DNA from: Pseudoalteromonas sp. SMS1
Lineage (GTDB): Bacteria; Pseudomonadota; Gammaproteobacteria; Enterobacterales; Alteromonadaceae
Reading direction: 5' to 3'
DNA: 64,000 nucleotides
NCBI RefSeq assembly: GCF_021530565.1
Contig: NZ_JAKGBI010000007.1
Coordinates: 1-64,000, forward strand
Shown: piece by piece, positions 44,466 through 53,758 of the stretch
Layout of the letters: each line of letters starts with the position of its first letter
Position numbering within the stretch: position 1 is the first letter of the stretch
Position numbers and translations under genes: made by a program
The notes under the pieces: model-generated
What the model was told of the DNA's origin: nothing
The model's input: only the letters and a program-made list of their open reading frames with translations
The model's database searches: none

Positions 44466-45219
44466 CCTCATTGCCCTACCTATACTGCTCTGCAGCATGT
44501 CTTCTGGTGCTTCAATACACCAGATTGACTGGCAGGATATACAAAAGTGGTTTTCGCAGCCAGTCAGCCTTGGCCCTTGGAAACATCAGCAGACAGGTGC
44601 CAATAGCGATATATTACATTCGTTGATTAACCCCTCACCGCGTTATGGTGGGGGCGTGTTGTTATTTAGACCCAGTAACAAACCGTGTTTTGTTTCAGTG
44701 CCTCATCAATTTCATGATAAATATACCTTAACCATAGGCCGCGCTTTGTTTGATACACATTGTAATGTATTAGTGCACAACACCCACCACCGTCATAGTG
44801 AAAGCCTAGATTCTAGTCCAATGGATTACTCTAAACGAGCTGATGGATTGCACGTTGCCGCCGTCAAAGCATTTCACAAAGCTTATCCAAATGGTCTGAT
44901 TTTTCAGTTACATGGGTTCAATTCAAAAAAGCGAAAAACACCCCAAGGTAAAAAAGCGGATTTTATATTAAGCCAAGGGCGCAGTTACAACGCAAAGCTC
45001 GCAAAACTTCAATCTTGCTTAATGACGTTAAGCCAGCACACCTATATCTATCAAAAAGAGGTTTTCGAACTAGGCGGCACAAAAAATGTGCTCCATAAAG
45101 TGGGGTTAGCGCCTCATAGATTCATTCACATTGAAATAAGTAAACCAATGAGAAAAAGACTAAAATCACACCCTGTTAGTATGGAGCAATTTAATTTATG
45201 CCTCTCATACTCTGCATAG
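44452..45219 (+). CDS. Secreted metallohydrolase-like protein
   Basis: 255 residues with a signal peptide (to about residue 20). Histidine/acid motifs are arranged as VPHQFHDKYT (83-92), NTHHRH (110-115), QLHGF (152-156) and HIEIS (226-230), a layout reminiscent of zinc-dependent amidase/carboxypeptidase folds, including phage-type PGA hydrolases with their HGGxIExGT pattern. If so it would trim or release a gamma-linked polymer in the periplasm. Identification is tentative and no search was made. It overlaps both neighbours (14 and 22 nt), so it is an integral operon member. Confidence 0.5.
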   Translation: MKIYSLIALPILLCSMSSGASIHQIDWQDIQKWFSQPVSLGPWKHQQTGANSDILHSLINPSPRYGGGVLLFRPSNKPCFVSVPHQFHDKYTLTIGRALFDTHCNVLVHNTHHRHSESLDSSPMDYSKRADGLHVAAVKAFHKAYPNGLIFQLHGFNSKKRKTPQGKKADFILSQGRSYNAKLAKLQSCLMTLSQHTYIYQKEVFELGGTKNVLHKVGLAPHRFIHIEISKPMRKRLKSHPVSMEQFNLCLSYSA

Positions 45220-48200
45220 TCATTTTATTAGGTGCGGTTATCACACCATCAATGGCACAAAATGCCTATTTACAAGCAGATGTCAGTTGGTATGACAAGC
45301 ACACGCGACAGCTAGAGCGCAGTGCTGCAGACATTACATTGAATAAAAAACAGGCTAAGTACCTTTTCTTGCCAGCGGGACAATGGCTGTCAGTCAAGCC
45401 AAAAATACTTGAAAGTGTCGAGTTTTGGCAAGGACAGACGTTTCATGCTTTAGCCCAGGTGAATAAAAACCAATGGCTATGTCGAGATCAAAATTGTCAA
45501 TTGCCAGCGACCACTCGATCGCGCGTGATTAAACTGTACCATGCCGAAAAGTCGATGCAAATTCATGTTTGGCGCGGATATCAACATACGCATCGAGACC
45601 CTTTCCGCCGCGCTGTCCGCTTGCCTTTACCTGGTAAAACGATTCAGCTTGCACAAGAACGAGAAGTTCTCTATCCGCTCGATAATACGCAAAGCGTAAA
45701 AATATTCTTTGAACAGGCAAAGAAGTTAAAGCTCACTGTGCATCGAGATCTGTATGACCTGAATGAAGGCGGCAAAGTCATTGCTTTCATTAATGATCAA
45801 CCCGCGAGTATTGTTAACGTCTCAAGTGCACAAGCACAAGAATATACGCTACATAAACTAGGCATTGAGAATGTCGACTACTTAGCTGTGCCAGCAAATA
45901 GCTACGTTACCTTGAAAAGTCATACCAAGACATGGGTTAAGCTAGAACAAATGCATCGTGGAATATTCGATGTAGATGCCGGGATAAAGCATCAAGAAAA
46001 GCTCTTAAACCCGTATTGGGTCAATAACCTAGACGAGTCATTGGCCCCCATTTATCTTCAGCATGATATTTCCAGCTTGGCTAAGTTCCGCCCAGAACAA
46101 GCAACTCCGCTTGAGCTGAGGCGTTATCAAGATTTAATAAGTACTGTTTCTACGGGGCGCTATCTCACCCCCGTTAGCCCACTCGAACAATCCATTGCGA
46201 TACACAGGCGTTTAGTGTCAATTTACCAACCACTGCGCGCTGCGAAACAGCAATTATTTCAAAGCGAGGTGAATAACACGCTCCAATATGCGCGGATAAA
46301 AAAGTCTCTCCAGTTTAATTTGAGTGAAGAGCAACGCATTACACCGAACGCGGTGCTTTATATCAGAAGCAACCGTAATACTGAACTCGTGTTAGATGTA
46401 GATGGGGAGCGCAAAAAGGTTTACGTGGAGGCAAAACAAGGGTTTGTTCCTTTGTTAGTTGACATTGCTATGGATGCACAACAGCTAACCCTATTCTCAG
46501 CGAGCGATGCAAATATTGATGCCGCGATACAAGTCCGAACGCTCCTTCCGTTACCAAACAATGAATTGCTTTATGCTCAAACCAAGCCATTAAATGAGAA
46601 AAGTTACGTGATCACGACTTTGCTCACACAGCTTCAACAGCTCAAAGCAGACAGCTACATCAACAGTTTGGCGTTGTTCAAAATTCAATCTGAATTGGAA
46701 CCGAGTAGCCCTTTCGCGATTACACAAAACAATTCTGCCCCCCTGGCTCATTGGCTATATCGGCTGGGTGAAATAGAGTATTTGACTGACCAATCCCCGA
46801 CTGAAGCACTCCCTAAACTGAGAGCGTTAGTGAAAAGCCCCTATTCAGATGTACGTTTGCGAGCATGGCAATTGAGATTGAAGATTTTAAATCAGCTTGG
46901 TCAACAAAATGCCGTATTGCGTTATCTGTCTGCACTGTTACAGCTCCCTGATGAGAAGCTCAGCGCGTTTGCCGCAAATGCTCTATTAAAGCGCTACCAA
47001 CAAAGTAACCAAGTATTCAACATTCAGGGGTTGTGCGCATTGAAAGACACACTTACTGGATGCCCACAACTGGTAAGAAGCACGCTGTTTGCTCAAGGGA
47101 AGTTTCTTGAAACTTTGTGGCTTGATCACGACGCAAAGCTACTCTCCACACAAAGTCAAAAACTGTATCAAGGTCTGGGATTCGCCAGTTATGGGAAACG
47201 CTCTGACCCTATTCAGCCAAGTTATGATATTCGCTATTTCGAGCAAGTACAGCTTCTAGGCGACACCGCAACCTACAAAGCGTTTAAAGTCAGTGATTCA
47301 GCACTTGATATTACTGCACATACGCCCCTCAATATAAAAATAAACGCGCGAGTTGAAGGCCAAAACAGCGAAGAGAATGCAATCCAGTGGCTACATGTAG
47401 ACACTCAAACGAACACCTATATTATGCCGTTGTTTAGTGACGTTTTGTCTACAACATCAGCTCTCACACCGGATGAACAGATCACGCTTTCAATTGCGTC
47501 CAGTAGCATGATCACGCTAGAGGCTGGAGAGACGCTGACTGTCAGTAGCGAAGCCGCAGTATATCTGCAAATGCAGATATTTGAAGACACCCACTTTGAC
47601 CCTTATTCAACCCAGCAGCTGAGCAACTTTGAGTTGGGCACTTCTTTTGTAGAATTACTACACAGCCAATCAGGTACTAATTTAGATTCACTTACCAACT
47701 TATTAAACAATGCACTTTATCGACTCGACAACAACACCCTTAAAGACTATGAATTTACTGCCTTATTCTCTAAGCTCAGTACGCTACAAATCCCGCCGCA
47801 ATTAGATAAATTGCATGCCCGCGTACAAAGCTATGGCCACTGGGTACCGGTAGAACACTACCTCAATTACGCTGGGACGCAGCTTATCGATTTATCTGCA
47901 TTAGAGGCCCGTAGTATTGCAGAACAAATCAGTCGTCATACATCACAAGTCGACAACGCAAAAGGGCTCACAATCCGGCCTTATCATACGCTATCACTTG
48001 ATTTTAGTGCTTTAACGGCTCTGCAAACCCGTTTGGTATTTCACTTTTCTGACGCAGAATTGATTACCAATGCGGCAGCATTGGTCACAATAAACACCGC
48101 CGATGGGCAAACAGTCTGGCCCATCACAGATGAAGTAAGCACCTTTGGCCTGCAGCAAACCGAATTGGACAATGAGGTTGTAAAAATTCGCTGGCTAAAC

Positions 48201-49496
48201 CCTTACTTATCACAAGTGTTGGAAGTTGAAGTGCAAGTCATGAGCCGTCAAGGATGGAAAAATATCGAATTGGACCAAAGACAGTTGTTTTATTATGCCA
48301 GTAATACGCAACCGGTATCGGCTACGCTTGCCAAAGACGCGCTCGTAAAAATTGAATACGTTAAGAATAACTTGCGCCAAGAGGCCGTTGCATTCTACCC
48401 AGCTGGCACAATTACCATCCCCAGAAGTTACTCCAAGCTTGCAAGGCTGTTCTCTTGGCAACTTAACTTAAATCGTCAGAAAATTGCGGTTGCTCCGCCC
48501 GTAGCCCCGCTCCCTTTGAAACGACCAAAGCTGCATTTTGATAAACTAGCAAAACATTTTAATACCCCATTGATCAATGCCAATGGGAATAAAACACATG
48601 TCGAAGGTTTTATTAGTTATGATCGCGATGGCATATTTCAAACCAGTGAGCCAATTGCAACCGCTCATCGACTCGATGTTGGTATAAGGCTCAGAAATCG
48701 CTACAAACAAAATTGGTATTTGCTAGAGGGGGCGTATCGTGTTAACAATTTGCGCTATGAGTCCGTTGCGTTAAACGGCATCTACAATTGGCTTGATGAC
48801 GATTCGCCTTGGTATACTGAAATTGGACTCTATAACCGCTGGCAAGAAACGCACCTAAGCAATGAGACACACCTAACAAGTCATATTGACGCTACGATTG
48901 GCCAGATATGGCGAGATGACACCTCAGTCAGGCATCAATGGTGGTGGCAACCCTATTACTATTACACCAGCATCGACAAACAAGAATATCTTGATGATGC
49001 GCTCATCAGCCAAGATATGTATAACTTTTATCGCGCCCAACATATGCATGGTTGGCAAGCAGGTTATCGTATTCGCTATCAACCTTGGGTAGATAGCCAA
49101 TTTAATGCGCAAATTTCCAGTGTTTCAAATGAGGACTGGACAAGTTTGGACACAGTGACCTTTAGCGGCAGCTGGCAGCAGTATTATCAAGGCCATATAT
49201 TTAATGTTGGCCTCAGCAGTAGTTACGTATTTGCAGATGAGCACCGACCCAACGCAACATGGCAGTATTTAACCTCCATAGGCTGGCAAACCTTGTTTGA
49301 TTTCAGTGAGCAAACCGCCGGCTGGATAAGCTTAAACTGGACACAAGATTGGTTTAGAAACAATCATAATCTGCGCTTAGAAGTCACATTGGGCAACCTA
49401 CAAAATACAGGGTTTGCTCCCTTCGCGCATGATGAAATCATATTCGAGTCTCTACAATTAACACACTTCTTGGAGCAAGACATTAATGGCAGATAA
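45198..49496 (+). CDS. Giant outer-membrane protein with helical repeats and C-terminal barrel
   Basis: 1432 residues with a signal peptide (cleavage near SMAQ, ~21). Beta-rich segments cover about 22-470, a helical, TPR-like region about 510-655, more beta-rich domains to ~1120, and a C-terminal segment (about 1134-1432) of alternating aromatic strands fitting an outer-membrane barrel of some 14-16 strands. The last residues are not the usual terminal Phe. The helix-then-barrel design is that of polymer exporters such as PgaA and BcsC. It is placed just before the ligase gene and overlaps it by 11 nt. The export role is inferred. Confidence 0.65.
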   Translation: MPLILCIVILLGAVITPSMAQNAYLQADVSWYDKHTRQLERSAADITLNKKQAKYLFLPAGQWLSVKPKILESVEFWQGQTFHALAQVNKNQWLCRDQNCQLPATTRSRVIKLYHAEKSMQIHVWRGYQHTHRDPFRRAVRLPLPGKTIQLAQEREVLYPLDNTQSVKIFFEQAKKLKLTVHRDLYDLNEGGKVIAFINDQPASIVNVSSAQAQEYTLHKLGIENVDYLAVPANSYVTLKSHTKTWVKLEQMHRGIFDVDAGIKHQEKLLNPYWVNNLDESLAPIYLQHDISSLAKFRPEQATPLELRRYQDLISTVSTGRYLTPVSPLEQSIAIHRRLVSIYQPLRAAKQQLFQSEVNNTLQYARIKKSLQFNLSEEQRITPNAVLYIRSNRNTELVLDVDGERKKVYVEAKQGFVPLLVDIAMDAQQLTLFSASDANIDAAIQVRTLLPLPNNELLYAQTKPLNEKSYVITTLLTQLQQLKADSYINSLALFKIQSELEPSSPFAITQNNSAPLAHWLYRLGEIEYLTDQSPTEALPKLRALVKSPYSDVRLRAWQLRLKILNQLGQQNAVLRYLSALLQLPDEKLSAFAANALLKRYQQSNQVFNIQGLCALKDTLTGCPQLVRSTLFAQGKFLETLWLDHDAKLLSTQSQKLYQGLGFASYGKRSDPIQPSYDIRYFEQVQLLGDTATYKAFKVSDSALDITAHTPLNIKINARVEGQNSEENAIQWLHVDTQTNTYIMPLFSDVLSTTSALTPDEQITLSIASSSMITLEAGETLTVSSEAAVYLQMQIFEDTHFDPYSTQQLSNFELGTSFVELLHSQSGTNLDSLTNLLNNALYRLDNNTLKDYEFTALFSKLSTLQIPPQLDKLHARVQSYGHWVPVEHYLNYAGTQLIDLSALEARSIAEQISRHTSQVDNAKGLTIRPYHTLSLDFSALTALQTRLVFHFSDAELITNAAALVTINTADGQTVWPITDEVSTFGLQQTELDNEVVKIRWLNPYLSQVLEVEVQVMSRQGWKNIELDQRQLFYYASNTQPVSATLAKDALVKIEYVKNNLRQEAVAFYPAGTITIPRSYSKLARLFSWQLNLNRQKIAVAPPVAPLPLKRPKLHFDKLAKHFNTPLINANGNKTHVEGFISYDRDGIFQTSEPIATAHRLDVGIRLRNRYKQNWYLLEGAYRVNNLRYESVALNGIYNWLDDDSPWYTEIGLYNRWQETHLSNETHLTSHIDATIGQIWRDDTSVRHQWWWQPYYYYTSIDKQEYLDDALISQDMYNFYRAQHMHGWQAGYRIRYQPWVDSQFNAQISSVSNEDWTSLDTVTFSGSWQQYYQGHIFNVGLSSSYVFADEHRPNATWQYLTSIGWQTLFDFSEQTAGWISLNWTQDWFRNNHNLRLEVTLGNLQNTGFAPFAHDEIIFESLQLTHFLEQDINGR

Positions 49497-52400
49497 GACC
49501 CTTAGGGATCAACTCCAAGATTTACTATTTGCAGATACCGAAAAGTTTTGGCTAAACCTGTATCAGCATAAATATCAACAGCTCGTTGATGAGTTAAGTG
49601 AATGGGAGCTTGTTAAAAACAAACCTGATCACGAACAAACATCTTACTGGCAATTGCTACAAACAATCGCTTTTTTACGTCATAAAATTGAAAGTCATTA
49701 TGGGCAACTTCAGGCAATTGATGCTGATTACAAAAACTTTATTGAGCGGCTAAATAAAGCTGAACTAAAAGCAGAAAAAGAGCTGCATATATTAAAATAT
49801 GCAGAGCAACTCGGGGCCACTCGATTACAACTACAACAGGACAAAATTGCCTTTTCAAGATGGTTTGACGAAGGCGCTGTCATATCTCGCTATCAAAGCA
49901 AAGTGGCAGGGTTAGAGCAAAATTTAAAATTTTTGATATCAAAACTAGGGGCATTAACCAATCGGTATTTAAGATTGAGCAAAGATGACCTTAGTACGGC
50001 ATGGCAAAAACTCGATTTGCAGCCATTCTTTTTACATTTACTGGCAAATAGTAACAGTATTCATATCCGACACGGTATGATACGGGCCTTGGTTAATCAG
50101 GTTTCGTTAATCCACGAATTCAGTGCAGATCCAGAGTTAGATGCCGATTTGGTGGCTCAATTAATCGAGCTACTTGAGGCTGAAAACACCCCTTATCTTG
50201 CAATAACAGATATCCTAGAAATACTTATCCACCAGCGGCCAACTTTTATACGTAGCTTTATGTGGGCCAAAGTTGCAGAGTCTGTTAACGATTACCCCGA
50301 TAAGCCAAAAAGCAATGATCAGCTTTTTATTCTGGTTGCACTCCCGCGAGTACTGGTACAGCAGCGCTTACTCACAGATTCAGATTTAAAGCTGTTATTA
50401 CAATTGAGCGAGCACCCCTACCCTAGAGTTCGTCAGGCGACAATTGAATGCACGCCCTATTATGAAGATGAGTTTGCGATCCAGTTACTGGAAAGCAGAT
50501 TCAAAGCGGAAACCGCCGATGCCATTCGTTTTACTCTCGTCAAACAACTCACTGCTGCACGTTTTAGTACTGATAATTTTGCCTTAACACGCTGGCAGTC
50601 TTGCATTGAGGGAGATGAAAGCTTTGAAATAAAGCGCATTGCCTTGGAGCAAAGTGCACGACTCATGCTCAACATGCAGCTCGAAACAGAGCAACCTGAT
50701 GCCGTTTTTGAGTCGTTCATACGCATACTCAATGCACAATTAGACGTTGAGCCTAACCTTGCCGTTAAGCGCTTTATTACCCGAACGAGGGAGCAGCTGA
50801 ACAGTTTTTATTTACAGTCTTTGGTTGTCGATATTGAAGACCAATTGAGCATAGGGCAATCAATTGACGTCAAATCGGCTCACGATATTGATGAGATAGG
50901 TAGAGCACTCAGCTTTATCGCTCAATCGGAGGAAGGGTTTAATGGCTATCAACAAAATGGCGGATGGCAAATCCAGATAGGAACCGCTACAGGCCGCCGG
51001 TTTTGGCGCATATGGCATGAGTTTTTTACGCCGAGTACGGACAAACGTCAAAGCTATAGCCACACTCAAGCCAAAAAACCATCCGCCCAACTGTACGTGC
51101 CCAGCTGTACAACCGCCGAGATCAGTGAAACCAATGTACCTGGTGAAGCCCTTTATAACCTCAAGGAACATTCATCCAGACCTTACTTACCGCTGCCGGA
51201 CTATTTACTGTCAATTTTAAGCCAAGACAATCTGTCCCCTGAAGCAAAAAGCTACACCCCTGATGGTATTTTAACCATCATTCGACCACCGACTTTACTA
51301 AAAAGGTTACGTGCGTACTGGCATATTTCACTGCGCTTTTCTGCACTTGATCAAATGAGAAAAGGTGGTGAAATTGAACAGCAAAACTATCTTGAGGCAA
51401 TCAGAGCACTTGATTTTAAGATTGAGTTTAGTGCTTATGGTTCCACACTCAATGCCCACTTCCCCGTTGAACAAGGGATTCAGAGACTATTTAACCGGGC
51501 TTCTATCACTACCGCACTGGTGAACATCGGTTTGGGATTTAAAGAATATTTATATTCTATTTATCAAAATAGCATCGGCCAATTGGTCTTTTTTGTGTGT
51601 GCTTTTATGGCTTACTTCTGGTCAAGACACATCAAAGTCAGCCAACAAATCCGCAGCAATAGAAAACATATTCCCATTTCTATTGGCGGCTGGGGCACGA
51701 GAGGGAAATCAGGTACAGAGCGCCTAAAAGCCGCATTGTTTAGCAGCATTGCTTTGAAGGTCATCACAAAAACGACCGGCTGTGAAGCGATGATGATCTA
51801 TGCGACCAGTGACGGTGAGCAACACGAGCTCCCATTGTTTAGACCATTTGATAAAGCCAGTATCTGGGAGCAAAGCGACGTACTCGCTTTTGCCAAATCA
51901 GTCAAAGCCGATGTATTTTTGTGGGAATGTATGGGTCTTACACCAAGGTATGTGAGAATACTTAGGCGCTGGATGAACGATAATTTTGCGACAATTACCA
52001 ATGCTTACCCCGATCATGAAGACATATTAGGCCCAACAGGACTCGACGTTGCCCGTGAAATGTCTTCGTTTATTGGACGTAATACGCAGGTCTTTACAGC
52101 AGAGCAAACCATGTACCCTGTACTGAATAAATCTGCAGAGCAAAAAAACTCAACCCTGATTCAAGTGCATTGGGGTGATGGCTTCCAAATCACGGACGAT
52201 ATACGTGCCCTCTATCCTTATGAAGAGCATCCAGACAATATCGCGCTCGTTAGCAAAATGGCGCAATACATTGGCATCCAAAAAGATTATGTATACAAAG
52301 AAACAGCCGAAAGAATCGTACCTGATATCGGTGTTTTACAACACTTTGAACAGGCACCTATCGGTAATCTAACTCAGTCTTTTGTGAACAGTATGTCCGC

Positions 52401-53586
52401 CAACGAACGTCTTGCCACCATTGAGAACTGGCGCCGGCTCAATCTATTTGGTTTGAGTCAACAACCCAAAGTACATACTATTGCATTGATAAATAATCGT
52501 AATGACCGTATCGCGCGCACGAAGGTGTTTGCACAAATATTGGTCGAGGATTTAACCTTCGACCATATCGTGGTCATTGGTACCAATGTAGATGGCTTTT
52601 TGGCTTACTTTAATCAGGCACTCCAAGCGCGCCTGACAAGAATTGTCGCGAACAATGATAGAGAGGACCTTGTCAAATTACTCGAACAATTTAAATGTTT
52701 AGTTTCAGATCAAATGCTGTGCGACAAATTCTCTGCGTTACTGCCAGAAGCCCAGCTAGACAGCAAAGACTTTCATGAATTAGAACGAATTTATACGATA
52801 CTTGAACAAAAGGTCAGTTGCCAACGTCAATTGGCCTTGTTTAAACAGATTGCTGCTGATTGGCACCTAGCACATAGTCTAGTTGAGATAGAAGATTTAA
52901 GATCAAATGCAAAAACCTTATCTGACAGTCTCGGTAAACTTTTGACAAGCCGAACGCACTTGGTTGAAAACCCCTATATCAGTGCCGACGAGCTGACACA
53001 AAGGCTCGCAAAATTGGGGATCGATGGTCAACATCAATTAATTGTCGGTATGCAGAATATCAAAGGGGCTGGGCTTAATTACGTTTACGCTTGGCAAAAG
53101 TGGCACCAGTTACATCAAACTTGTGAGCAACTGCTCAGTACCCATATTAGTCAAGCTCAATTTAGAGCTGGGCTGCTTAAACTGTCGCAAATCTCTCGTA
53201 TTGGCGTAATCGAACATGACTATTTTAACGCTTTTTTGGCCCAGCTGAGTAAATTGCCACTCGCCCAAAACGAGTTTAGCCAAGCAGAAATATCGCACCT
53301 CAAAGAGCGTTTGCAAAGTGATGATGATGACCAACAAACTGGCGAGCCTGACGTGCAACAAAACCGGGTGATGCGTTTTGTATTACAGGTCGTAGAATCA
53401 TTTTTAGACGCAGGTGCAGCGGTAAAACGTAAAAAAACCGCACAACAAGTTTATAAAGATATTGCCAATCAGCGCATCACGATGGAAAAAGCCATTGTGG
53501 TACTCGCCGCACTCAATCGCAGCCAAAAGCCTGGGTGGTTAGCCCTTCAGCAGAAGCGAAAGAGGCTAAACTTAGTTAAAAAGTAA
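49486..53586 (+). CDS. CapB/PgsB-type amide ligase with large N-terminal extension
   Basis: 1366 residues. Residues 1-~690 are mostly helical, with a coiled-coil-like start (50-160) and HEAT-like repeats (about 180-440). One TM sits at about 697-713. Then comes the CapB/PgsB ligase: P-loop GGWGTRGKSGTERL (734-747), KTTGCEAMMIY (762-772), WECMGLTPRY (813-822), PDHEDILGPTG (842-852), then FVNSMSANE, NNRNDR and, after a helical insertion, the terminal GMQNIKGAG block seen in PgsB. These are the ATP- and metal-binding motifs of Mur-ligase-fold enzymes. B. subtilis PgsB has about 390 residues. The expected reaction is ATP-driven amide bond formation on a growing polymer; the monomer is not proven to be glutamate. 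Confidence 0.85.
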   Translation: MADKTLRDQLQDLLFADTEKFWLNLYQHKYQQLVDELSEWELVKNKPDHEQTSYWQLLQTIAFLRHKIESHYGQLQAIDADYKNFIERLNKAELKAEKELHILKYAEQLGATRLQLQQDKIAFSRWFDEGAVISRYQSKVAGLEQNLKFLISKLGALTNRYLRLSKDDLSTAWQKLDLQPFFLHLLANSNSIHIRHGMIRALVNQVSLIHEFSADPELDADLVAQLIELLEAENTPYLAITDILEILIHQRPTFIRSFMWAKVAESVNDYPDKPKSNDQLFILVALPRVLVQQRLLTDSDLKLLLQLSEHPYPRVRQATIECTPYYEDEFAIQLLESRFKAETADAIRFTLVKQLTAARFSTDNFALTRWQSCIEGDESFEIKRIALEQSARLMLNMQLETEQPDAVFESFIRILNAQLDVEPNLAVKRFITRTREQLNSFYLQSLVVDIEDQLSIGQSIDVKSAHDIDEIGRALSFIAQSEEGFNGYQQNGGWQIQIGTATGRRFWRIWHEFFTPSTDKRQSYSHTQAKKPSAQLYVPSCTTAEISETNVPGEALYNLKEHSSRPYLPLPDYLLSILSQDNLSPEAKSYTPDGILTIIRPPTLLKRLRAYWHISLRFSALDQMRKGGEIEQQNYLEAIRALDFKIEFSAYGSTLNAHFPVEQGIQRLFNRASITTALVNIGLGFKEYLYSIYQNSIGQLVFFVCAFMAYFWSRHIKVSQQIRSNRKHIPISIGGWGTRGKSGTERLKAALFSSIALKVITKTTGCEAMMIYATSDGEQHELPLFRPFDKASIWEQSDVLAFAKSVKADVFLWECMGLTPRYVRILRRWMNDNFATITNAYPDHEDILGPTGLDVAREMSSFIGRNTQVFTAEQTMYPVLNKSAEQKNSTLIQVHWGDGFQITDDIRALYPYEEHPDNIALVSKMAQYIGIQKDYVYKETAERIVPDIGVLQHFEQAPIGNLTQSFVNSMSANERLATIENWRRLNLFGLSQQPKVHTIALINNRNDRIARTKVFAQILVEDLTFDHIVVIGTNVDGFLAYFNQALQARLTRIVANNDREDLVKLLEQFKCLVSDQMLCDKFSALLPEAQLDSKDFHELERIYTILEQKVSCQRQLALFKQIAADWHLAHSLVEIEDLRSNAKTLSDSLGKLLTSRTHLVENPYISADELTQRLAKLGIDGQHQLIVGMQNIKGAGLNYVYAWQKWHQLHQTCEQLLSTHISQAQFRAGLLKLSQISRIGVIEHDYFNAFLAQLSKLPLAQNEFSQAEISHLKERLQSDDDDQQTGEPDVQQNRVMRFVLQVVESFLDAGAAVKRKKTAQQVYKDIANQRITMEKAIVVLAALNRSQKPGWLALQQKRKRLNLVKK

Positions 53587-53622
53587 TACTTTTTAACTGG
53601 TTTTACTAAGACTTAGAACTAA

Positions 53623-53647
53623 GGAATAATAAATTCCAGTCATTTTT
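53623..53647 (+). terminator. Weak candidate terminator after the PGA-like operon
   Basis: GGAAT-N5-ATTCC followed a few bases later by TTTTTT. A short preceding dyad (CTTAG/CTAAG) is also present. The stem is only 5 bp, so termination is uncertain. Confidence 0.3.
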
Positions 53648-53758
53648 TGTATTTTAATTGACCCGAGACCTTTTAACTAGGAAAATAAGATTAGAAGCAA
53701 GCATTATGTATTAACAATTTACTAACACCAAGTGTTAGGTAATCGTTGGGAGTAGCGA

